A stretch of 13,125 nt of DNA from Rubrivivax sp. Its GTDB lineage: Bacteria > Pseudomonadota > Gammaproteobacteria > Burkholderiales > Burkholderiaceae_C. Both the position numbers and the translations under genes were made by a program. Location of the stretch: the NCBI GenBank assembly GCA_030693565.1, contig JAUYAJ010000149.1, positions 1 to 13,125 of the forward strand, given 5' to 3'. A model generated the notes under the pieces. That model saw only the letters and a program-made list of their open reading frames with translations, did not search any database and was not told where the DNA came from. Below are positions 7,017 to 13,125 of the stretch, piece by piece (position 1 is the first letter of the stretch; each line of letters opens with the position of its first letter).

Positions 7017-7496
7017 ATGAGCAAAGGCGCTGACGCCGCCCGTGCCGACCGGCGCGGCGGCCTGGGCTGGATTGCGCTGGGCGCGTTGATCCTGGTCGCC
7101 AGCTGGCGCATGGACCGCTTCGAGGCCATGGGCGGCTCGCTGTACACCGCGCCTGGCCTGGTGCCCGGCCTGCTTGGCATCGCGCTGATGCTGCTCGGCG
7201 GCTTGCTGGCCTGGCGCGGCTGGCGCGCCCGCGGACGCTCGGCGCCCGGCCCCGGGCCGCTGCTCAATGGCCGCATCGCCGGCATGCTGGTGCTGAGCCT
7301 GGTCTACGCCGCCGGCCTGATCGGGCGCGTGCCCTTCGCCCCCGCCACCGCGCTCTTCGTCACCTTGTTCACCGCGATCTATGCCGGTTCAGTGTCGCCG
7401 GCGCGGCGCTGGGGCGTGGCGCTGCTGGCCGGCGCGCTGACGACGCTGCTGGTGGTCGGTGTGTTCGAGCGGATCTTCCTCGTCCGTCTGCCCTGA
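7017..7496 (+). CDS. tctB: Small membrane subunit of tripartite tricarboxylate transporter (TctB)
   Basis: 159-residue inner-membrane protein of the usual TctB size. It has four hydrophobic segments: about residues 15-30, 43-65, 88-105 and 110-150, the last probably two helices. Between the first two lies the FEAMGGSLYTAPGLVPGLLG region, the most conserved part of the family, where a proline-glycine turn enters helix 2. TctB proteins are poorly conserved, so the identification rests on size, topology and position between the binding protein and TctA. The ATG at 7017 lies nine bases after the tctC stop, and the next gene starts two bases after the TGA. It works with TctA as the secondary-transport membrane complex. 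Confidence 0.9.
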   Translation: MSKGADAARADRRGGLGWIALGALILVASWRMDRFEAMGGSLYTAPGLVPGLLGIALMLLGGLLAWRGWRARGRSAPGPGPLLNGRIAGMLVLSLVYAAGLIGRVPFAPATALFVTLFTAIYAGSVSPARRWGVALLAGALTTLLVVGVFERIFLVRLP

Positions 7497-7498
7497 GC

Positions 7499-8986
7499 AT
7501 GTTCGACGGCTTGCTGGCCTTCGGCCATTCGATCGCCCATTTCTCGACCCCGACCGTCATCGGCTACGCCTTGCTGTCGTCGCTGGTGGGGGTGGTGATC
7601 GGCGCCCTGCCAGGCCTGACCGCCACCATGGGGCTGGCGCTGATGACGACGCTGACCATCAAGCTGCCGGCCGACGAGGCGCTGCTGATCCTTGTCTGCA
7701 CCTATGTCGGCGCCATCTATGGCGGCTCGCGCTCGGCGATCCTGCTCAACATCCCCGGCACCCCGGCGTCGGCGGCTTCGTGTCTGGACGGCTTCGCGCT
7801 GGCGCGCCAGGGCCTGGCCGGGCGCGCCATGGGCATTGCCACCACCGGCTCGGTGCTGGGCACGCTGATCGGCATGCTGATGCTGGCGGCGTTCACGCCG
7901 CTGCTCGGCGGGTTGGCGCTGAAGTTCGGCGCCTACGAGTTCTTCTGGCTGGCGCTGTTCGGCGTCATCATCGCCGGCACCTTGACCGGTGACGACCCGC
8001 TCAAAGGCTGGATCGCCGGCGTTGCCGGGCTCTTCGTCGCCACCATCGGCCAGGAGTCGCAGTTCGCCTACGAGCGCTTCGCCTTCGGCGTGCGCGACCT
8101 CGCCGGCGGCATCCAGCTGGTGCCGGCGCTGGTCGGCGCCTTCGGCTTTGCCGAGTTGCTGACGGCGATGCGCCAGCGCCGTCCGCCCGTCCACATCAGC
8201 CCCTTCGACACCGTGCTGCCGCGGCTGGCCGACATCCGCAAATACTGGCGCACCATCATCCGCTCGGGCCTGATCGGCACCGGCGTCGGCGTCGTCCCCG
8301 GGGTTGGCGAAGACGTCGCTGCATGGTCGTCCTACGCCGCCGCCAAGCGCGCCAGCGCCGAGCCCGAGCTGTTCGGCAAAGGCTCGGTCGAAGGCCTGAT
8401 GGCGGCCGAGACCGGTGACAACGCCTGCGTGCCCGGAGCGATGATTCCGGTGCTGACGCTGGCCGTGCCGGGCTCGGCGCCGGCCGCGGTGCTGATGGCG
8501 GCCATGATCATCCACGGCGTGCGCCCGGGCCCGATGATCATGATCGAGAACCCCGGCTTCATCTACGACGTGGTGGCGATGATGATGTTCGCCACCCTGG
8601 GCATCCTGATCTACGGGCTGACGCTGACGCGGCTGCTGGTGATGGTGCTGCGGGTGCCCCAGCACCTGATCGTGCCCATCATCTTCGTGCTCTGCGCGGT
8701 TGGCAGCTTTGCCCTCGCCGGCCGCTTGTTCGACGTCTACGTGATGCTGGCCTTCGGGCTGATCGGCTTTGGGCTGCGCCACTACGGCTACCCGGCCGCG
8801 CCGCTGGTGCTGGGCATCGTGCTCGGCGACCTGCTGGAGAAGAACCTGCGCCGCGCGCTGGTGCTGTCCGACGGCGACCTGACGCCCTTCTTCACACGCC
8901 CGATCGCCGGCACACTGGCGCTGCTGATCGTCTCCATCGTGACCTGGAAACTGCTGGCGCTGCGGCGCCAGCGCAGCCTGCCATGA
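7499..8986 (+). CDS. tctA: Large membrane subunit of tripartite tricarboxylate transporter (TctA)
   Basis: 495-residue inner-membrane permease with about 10-12 helices, the normal TctA length. Two internally related family motifs are visible: GALPGLTATMGLALM near residues 35-50 and GVVPGVGEDVAAWSSYAAAKR near 263-283. The stretch YVGAIYGGSRSAILLNIPGTP (about 75-95) is also diagnostic. It forms the substrate channel with TctB and takes solute from the Bug protein, presumably by ion symport. The start at 7499 is two bases after the tctB stop. The TGA overlaps the next ATG as ATGA (8983-8986), so translation is probably coupled to the following isomerase gene. Confidence 0.96.
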   Translation: MFDGLLAFGHSIAHFSTPTVIGYALLSSLVGVVIGALPGLTATMGLALMTTLTIKLPADEALLILVCTYVGAIYGGSRSAILLNIPGTPASAASCLDGFALARQGLAGRAMGIATTGSVLGTLIGMLMLAAFTPLLGGLALKFGAYEFFWLALFGVIIAGTLTGDDPLKGWIAGVAGLFVATIGQESQFAYERFAFGVRDLAGGIQLVPALVGAFGFAELLTAMRQRRPPVHISPFDTVLPRLADIRKYWRTIIRSGLIGTGVGVVPGVGEDVAAWSSYAAAKRASAEPELFGKGSVEGLMAAETGDNACVPGAMIPVLTLAVPGSAPAAVLMAAMIIHGVRPGPMIMIENPGFIYDVVAMMMFATLGILIYGLTLTRLLVMVLRVPQHLIVPIIFVLCAVGSFALAGRLFDVYVMLAFGLIGFGLRHYGYPAAPLVLGIVLGDLLEKNLRRALVLSDGDLTPFFTRPIAGTLALLIVSIVTWKLLALRRQRSLP

Positions 8987-9813
8987 AGATCGCCTTGTGC
9001 AACGAAGTGCTGCGCCACCTGCCGTTCGCCGGCCAGTGCGAGCGCGCCGCGGCGCTCGGCTGCGCCGGGCTCGAGCTGGCGCCGTTCACGGTGGGCGCCA
9101 GCGCCGCCGACTGGGACGACGCTGCCGCCGGCCGCTTGCGCGCCAGCGCCGCGTCGCACGGCATCGCAATTTCCAGCCTGCACTGGCTGCTGGTCCAGCC
9201 CGAAGGCTTGTCGCTGGCCAGCCCCGACCCAGCGCTGCACGCCCGCACGGTGGCCTTGCTGCGCCGCTTGATCGGCTTTGCCGCTGCCTGCGGCGCCCAG
9301 GTGCTGGTCCATGGCTCGCCGCGCCAGCGCTCGCCGCAGCCGGGTCAAAGCCTGGCCGATGCGCTGGCCCGCTGCACCGACGGCTGGACCCAGCTGGCCG
9401 AGGCCGCAGCCGCCGCCGGCGTCACCTATTGCATCGAGCCGCTGGCGCCGATGGAGACGCCGCTGATCAACACCGTGGCCCAGGCCGCGGCGCTGGTCGA
9501 CTGCATCGGCTCGCCGGCTTTGCGCACCATGCTCGACCTCAGCGCGGCCGCGCTCACCGAGCGTGACGACGCCGCCACCTTGCTGCGCCGCTGGCTGCCC
9601 AGCGGCCACATCGCCCATGTGCAGCTGAACGACCGCAACCGCCGCGGCCCGGGCCAGGGCGACACCCCCGTGCGCCCGGCGCTGCAGGCGCTGGCCGAGC
9701 TGGGCTACCGCGGCTGGCTGGCGATCGAGCCCTTCGACTATTTCCCCGACGCCGACAGCTGCGCCGCCTACAGCGTCGGCCATGTGCGCGGCGCGCTTGA
9801 GGGCTTGCGATGA
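8983..9813 (+). CDS. Sugar phosphate isomerase/epimerase-like TIM-barrel protein
   Basis: 276-residue protein of the AP-endonuclease-2/xylose-isomerase-like TIM-barrel superfamily. Candidate metal ligands at the usual strand ends are Glu152 (YCIEPL), Asp185 (TMLDLSA), His212 (HIAHVQLND) and Glu249 (LAIEPFDY). His67 (SLHW) and His110 (VHGSP) are further candidate active-site residues. The N-terminus MKIALCNEVL with GCAGLELAP is typical of the first two strands. Family members isomerise or epimerise sugars and keto-sugars or dehydrate keto-inositols; the exact reaction here is unknown. The gene overlaps tctA and the following enolase-superfamily gene by ATGA at both ends, so it belongs to the operon and probably acts on the imported compound or its oxidised form. 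Confidence 0.88.
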   Translation: MKIALCNEVLRHLPFAGQCERAAALGCAGLELAPFTVGASAADWDDAAAGRLRASAASHGIAISSLHWLLVQPEGLSLASPDPALHARTVALLRRLIGFAAACGAQVLVHGSPRQRSPQPGQSLADALARCTDGWTQLAEAAAAAGVTYCIEPLAPMETPLINTVAQAAALVDCIGSPALRTMLDLSAAALTERDDAATLLRRWLPSGHIAHVQLNDRNRRGPGQGDTPVRPALQALAELGYRGWLAIEPFDYFPDADSCAAYSVGHVRGALEGLR

Positions 9814-11159
9814 CAGCGGCCATGACGGTGCAGATCCGCCGCGTCGAACTCTTCGAGCGCGCGGTCGTGCTGCGGCTGCCGTTCCGCTTTGGCGCCGCCA
9901 CCGTCACCCATTGCCCGCAGGCGTTTGTGCGGCTGACGGCCGAGATCGGCGGGCGCACGCTGATCGGCGCCGCCGCCGAACTGATGGTGCCCAAGTGGTT
10001 CGACAAGTCGCCAGACCTGAGCCACGAACAGAACTTCGAGCAGCTGCGCGAAGCCTTGCGCTGCGCCCGCGACGCCTTGCTCGGCGGCCGCGGCAGCCCC
10101 TGGCTGCTGGCGCAAGACGCCGGTGAGACCGCAACGGCAATGGCGCAGTCGCGCGGACTGCCGCGGCTGGCGGCCCAGTTCGGCCCCGCCTTGCTCGACA
10201 AGGCGGTCGCCGACGCCGCCTTGCAGGCCGCCGGTTTGTCGTGGTGCGACGGCGTTGTTGCCGGCGTGCTCGGTGACCCGCATTCGGCGCGCGCCGGCCT
10301 GCAGCGGCCGACAAGCGTCTGGCTGCGCCACACCGTCGGCCTGGCCGACCGCCTGACCGAGAGCGACCCCGGCACCGACCCTGGCGACGGCTTGCCGGCG
10401 ACGCTGGCAGGCGCCATCGACCGCTACGGCCTGCGCCGCTTCAAGCTCAAACTGTGCGGCCGCACCGACGACGACCTGGCGCGGCTGGCGCGCATCGCCG
10501 CCGTGCTGCAAGGCGCGGGCGACTACCGCGCCACGCTCGACGGCAACGAGTCGTTTGCCGACGCGCCGGCGCTGGCCGACTTCTGGCGCCGGCTGCGCGC
10601 CGAACCGGGACTGGCCGAACTGCACCGCCGCACCGCGCTGCTGGAGCAGCCGCTGGCGCGTGCGATCACGCTGCGCACGCCGATCCACGGCCTGGGCATC
10701 GACGTGCCGGTGATCCTGGACGAGTCCGACGACCACGACGAGGCGCTCGACGAAGGCCTGGCGCTGGGCTACCGCGGCATCTCCAGCAAAGCCTGCAAAG
10801 GCATTTACCGCTCGCTGCGCAACGCCGCCCGGCTGCACGGCCAGCCTGGCCTGTTGTTGTCGGGCGAAGACCTGACCTGCCAGGCCGGCCTGGCGGTGCA
10901 GCAAGACACGCTGCTGGCCGCCAGCCTGGGCGTGGCCGACATCGAACGCAACGGCCACCATTACGTCGACGGCTTCGGCAGCGCGCCGGCCGCCGAAGCC
11001 CAGGCCTTCGCCAGCGCCCACCCTGGCCTTTACGACAGCGCCGGCGGCCGCGTGCACTTGCGCGTGGCGGGTGGCCAACTCGACCTCACGAGCCTGCACG
11101 GCCCCGGCTTCGCCCATGGCGCCGAGCCGCTGTGGGCAGACCTCACCCCGATGAACTGA
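9810..11159 (+). CDS. Enolase-superfamily enzyme (mandelate racemase/muconate lactonizing type)
   Basis: 449 residues, somewhat longer than the usual 360-400. The barrel residues are in order: FKLKLCG with Lys212 and Lys214 (K-x-K of strand 2), metal ligands Asp244 (ATLDGNE) and Glu279 (LLEQPL), the strand-5 acid pair Asp304-Glu305 (VILDESDD), and Lys327 in GISSKACKG at strand 6. Lysines on both sides of the barrel fit the muconate lactonizing enzyme-like subgroup rather than the Lys/His mandelate racemase type. Possible reactions are dehydration, racemisation or cycloisomerisation of a carboxylate. Start ATG 9810 overlaps the previous stop and has GAGGG at 9799-9803; Met5 (9822) is an alternative. 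The sequence between residues 145 and 200 is not readily placed in the usual family pattern and may be an inserted loop. Confidence 0.85.
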   Translation: MTAAMTVQIRRVELFERAVVLRLPFRFGAATVTHCPQAFVRLTAEIGGRTLIGAAAELMVPKWFDKSPDLSHEQNFEQLREALRCARDALLGGRGSPWLLAQDAGETATAMAQSRGLPRLAAQFGPALLDKAVADAALQAAGLSWCDGVVAGVLGDPHSARAGLQRPTSVWLRHTVGLADRLTESDPGTDPGDGLPATLAGAIDRYGLRRFKLKLCGRTDDDLARLARIAAVLQGAGDYRATLDGNESFADAPALADFWRRLRAEPGLAELHRRTALLEQPLARAITLRTPIHGLGIDVPVILDESDDHDEALDEGLALGYRGISSKACKGIYRSLRNAARLHGQPGLLLSGEDLTCQAGLAVQQDTLLAASLGVADIERNGHHYVDGFGSAPAAEAQAFASAHPGLYDSAGGRVHLRVAGGQLDLTSLHGPGFAHGAEPLWADLTPMN

Positions 11160-11172
11160 AGAGAGCAACACC

Positions 11173-12348
11173 ATGAGCACACAACGACTCGGTCTGATCA
11201 TGCACGGCGTGACCGGCCGCATGGGCATGAACCAGCACCTGATCCGCTCCATCGTCGCCATCCGCCAGCAAGGCGGCGTGACACTGGGCAACGGCGACAA
11301 GGTCATGCCCGACCCGATCCTGATCGGCCGCAACGCCGACAAGATCGCCGCGCTGGCGCGCGCCCACGGCATCGAGCGCTGGGGCACGGACCTGACGGCG
11401 GCTTTGGCCAAGCCCGACGACACGGTGTTCTTCGACGCCGGCACGACGCAGATGCGCCCGACCCTGCTGGCGCAGGCGCTGCGCGCGGGCAAACATGTGT
11501 ACTGCGAAAAGCCCATCGCCACCAACCTGGGCGAGGCCGTGGCCATTGCCGAGCAAGCCCAGGCCTCGGGACTCAAGCATGGCGCGGTGCAGGACAAGCT
11601 CTTCCTGCCCGGGCTGCGCAAGCTCGACATGTTGCGCCGCGCCGGCTTCTTCGGCCGCATGCTGAGCGTGCGCATCGAGTTCGGCTACTGGGTCTTCGAA
11701 GGCGACCTGCAGCCGATCCAGCGCCCGAGCTGGAACTACCGCAGCGAAGACGGCGGCGGCATCATCCTGGACATGATGTGCCACTGGCGCTACGTGCTGG
11801 ACAACCTGTTCGGCGAGGTGCAGTCAATCAGCTGCCTGGGCGCCACCCACATCCCGCAGCGCTGGGACGAAGCCGGCCAACCTTATGTGGCCAGCGCCGA
11901 CGACGCCTCCTACGCCACGCTGGAGCTCAAGGGCCACCAGGGCGAGAAGGTCATCGCGCAGGTGAACAGCTCGTGGACGACGCGGGTGCGGCGCGACGAC
12001 CTCGTCACCTTCCACGTCGACGGCACCCATGGCTCGGCGGTTGCCGGCCTGAGCGACTGCCGCGCGCAGTCGCGCGTGACCACGCCGCGCCCGGTCTGGA
12101 ACCCCGACGTCAAGCAAGGCATGCCTTTCTTCGAGCAATGGCAGGAAGTGCCGGACTCGCAGAGCTACGACAACGGCTTCAAGATCCAATGGGAAGCTTT
12201 CATCCGCCACATCGTCGAAGACGCGCCTTACCGCTGGACGTTGCCCGAAGGCGCGAAAGGCGTGCAACTGGTCGAGGCCGCGCTGCAGAGCTGGAAAGAG
12301 CGGCGCTGGATCGACGTGCCGGCACTGAAGATCGCGGAGCCGGCATGA
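11173..12348 (+). CDS. Gfo/Idh/MocA-family NAD(P)-dependent oxidoreductase
   Basis: 391-residue predicted cytoplasmic dehydrogenase. The N-terminal Rossmann fold carries GVTGRMGMN (12-20), where the glycine-rich turn binds NAD(P). The family signature CEKPIA follows at 111-116, with Lys113 the usual catalytic lysine. The C-terminal domain has EDGGGIILDMMCHW (192-205), matching the G-G-x(n)-D-x3-H pattern with Asp200 and His204. Such enzymes oxidise a secondary hydroxyl of a sugar, cyclitol or sugar acid, often at C1, C2 or C3. A purine-rich site (GAAGAGAG, 11158-11165) precedes the ATG. It follows the enolase-superfamily gene by 13 bases and overlaps the DUF993 gene by ATGA, so both products probably act in the same pathway. 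Confidence 0.92.
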   Translation: MSTQRLGLIMHGVTGRMGMNQHLIRSIVAIRQQGGVTLGNGDKVMPDPILIGRNADKIAALARAHGIERWGTDLTAALAKPDDTVFFDAGTTQMRPTLLAQALRAGKHVYCEKPIATNLGEAVAIAEQAQASGLKHGAVQDKLFLPGLRKLDMLRRAGFFGRMLSVRIEFGYWVFEGDLQPIQRPSWNYRSEDGGGIILDMMCHWRYVLDNLFGEVQSISCLGATHIPQRWDEAGQPYVASADDASYATLELKGHQGEKVIAQVNSSWTTRVRRDDLVTFHVDGTHGSAVAGLSDCRAQSRVTTPRPVWNPDVKQGMPFFEQWQEVPDSQSYDNGFKIQWEAFIRHIVEDAPYRWTLPEGAKGVQLVEAALQSWKERRWIDVPALKIAEPA

Positions 12349-13125
12349 AGATCGTCCTGCCCGCCGCCGACGGCAGCCTACAGCCCTATACGCTGCGCGG
12401 CCCGGGCGACTTCACGCCCGCCGCACCCGGCACGGCCTTCAACCGCATCGCTTATTCGGCCGCCCATGTGGTGGCCGATGCACGCGCCGCTGTCGACCCC
12501 TGGCTGCAATGCGCCGTCGACTGGGACGCCACGATCGCCTACCGCCGCCACCTCTGGAGCCTGGGCCTGGGCGTGGCCGAGGCGATGGACACCGCGCAGC
12601 GCGGCATGGGGCTGGACTGGCCGACCTCGCTGGAACTGATCGGGCGCTCGATCGACGCCGCGCGCGACATGCCCGGCGCCTTGCTGGCCAGCGGCTGCGG
12701 CACCGACCAGCTGGCGGTCGAGGCGGTGCGCTCGGTCGACGACGTCATCCGCGCTTATGAGGAGCAGATGGCGGCGATCGAAAGACTCGGTGGCAAGCTC
12801 ATCGTCATGGCCAGCCGGGCGCTGGCCCGGGTGGCCAGGAGCCCGGCCGACTACGAGCGCGTCTACGACCGCGTGCTGAGCCAGGCGCGCGAGCCAGTGG
12901 TGCTGCACTGGCTGGGCGACATGTTCGACCCGGCGCTCAAAGGCTACTGGGGCAGCGACGACCCGGACCGCGCGATGGACACCGCGCTGGCCGTCATCAA
13001 CGCCCATGCCAGCAAGGTCGACGGCATCAAGATCTCGTTGCTCGACAAGGACAAGGAAATCGCGATGCGCCGGCGCCTGCCGCCGGGCGTGCGCATGTAC
13101 ACCGGCGACGATTTCAACTACGCCG
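12345..13125 (+). CDS. DUF993 protein related to dihydrodipicolinate synthase, 3' end outside window
   Basis: 260 codons visible, about two thirds of the usual 380 residues. The stretches YSAAHVVADARA (37-48), AEAMDTAQRGMGLDW (78-92) and LHWLGDMFDPALKGYWG (187-203) match what I know of DUF993 proteins, which are distant relatives of class I aldolases of the DapA type. Lys229 in VDGIKIS stands where DapA-type enzymes place the Schiff-base lysine (GIK). This suggests a lyase that cleaves or forms a bond next to a keto group; no function is firmly known to me. Start ATG 12345 overlaps the dehydrogenase stop as ATGA and has GGAG at 12336-12339. Pairing with a Gfo/Idh/MocA dehydrogenase and a sugar isomerase suggests a role in carbohydrate-derived compound breakdown. 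Confidence 0.82.
   Translation, partial: MKIVLPAADGSLQPYTLRGPGDFTPAAPGTAFNRIAYSAAHVVADARAAVDPWLQCAVDWDATIAYRRHLWSLGLGVAEAMDTAQRGMGLDWPTSLELIGRSIDAARDMPGALLASGCGTDQLAVEAVRSVDDVIRAYEEQMAAIERLGGKLIVMASRALARVARSPADYERVYDRVLSQAREPVVLHWLGDMFDPALKGYWGSDDPDRAMDTALAVINAHASKVDGIKISLLDKDKEIAMRRRLPPGVRMYTGDDFNYA

Noticed and set aside
7379..8782. A 467-codon minus-strand frame opposite tctB and tctA
   Set aside because: It is the shadow of two well-supported membrane genes, with low-complexity His/Gln/Arg-rich translation.
9768..11675. A 635-codon minus-strand frame opposite the enolase-type and dehydrogenase genes
   Set aside because: It covers two real genes that have catalytic motifs and overlapping starts; its own translation shows no recognisable family.
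1..13125. CRISPR array, tRNA or rRNA genes
   Set aside because: No regularly spaced direct repeats and no tRNA- or rRNA-like sequence were seen on reading either strand.

Overview
The window reads as the chromosome of a high-GC betaproteobacterium, most likely of the order Burkholderiales (Rubrivivax, Leptothrix, Ideonella or Comamonadaceae type). The reasons are the strong G/C bias at third codon positions, a TAGAAT-type -10 box almost touching a start codon, and a Bug-family periplasmic binding protein heading a tripartite tricarboxylate transporter. This placement is inference.

Left part (1-2029) holds ordinary housekeeping genes. The 5' part of a minus-strand thioredoxin 2 gene (trxC) is divergent from an AmpG-type muropeptide permease gene.

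Middle (2030-3488) is a scar region. It has about 380 bp without a convincing gene, then a minus-strand IS110-family transposase remnant lacking both ends of its reading frame. Next comes a 274-bp element with 34-bp terminal inverted repeats (31/34 identical). It can be drawn as a four-way junction in which every base at the junction is paired. Its two CTAG ends coincide with the break in the transposase frame and with the stop codon of the next gene. This element is the most unusual structure in the window.

Right part (3485-13125) is a catabolic locus. A minus-strand thiamine-diphosphate enzyme of the acetolactate synthase family is divergent from a TetR-type regulator. After the regulator and a good sigma-70-like promoter (TTGACA, 17 bp, CACAAT) comes a tightly packed seven-gene operon: Bug/TctC binding protein, TctB, TctA, a TIM-barrel sugar isomerase/epimerase, an enolase-superfamily enzyme, a Gfo/Idh/MocA dehydrogenase, and a DUF993 protein related to dihydrodipicolinate synthase, cut by the window end. 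Three junctions in the operon are ATGA overlaps.

The likely logic is as follows. The transporter imports a sugar-derived acid or polyol. The dehydrogenase and isomerase rearrange it, the enolase-superfamily enzyme dehydrates or cycloisomerises it, and the DUF993 protein cleaves a keto intermediate through a Schiff base. The thiamine enzyme may act on a 2-keto acid product. The substrate cannot be read from sequence, and I know of no characterised pathway with exactly this set. A motif shared by the tetR and operon promoters (CACAATTC-N7-GGTNAANT) is a candidate operator for the TetR protein.
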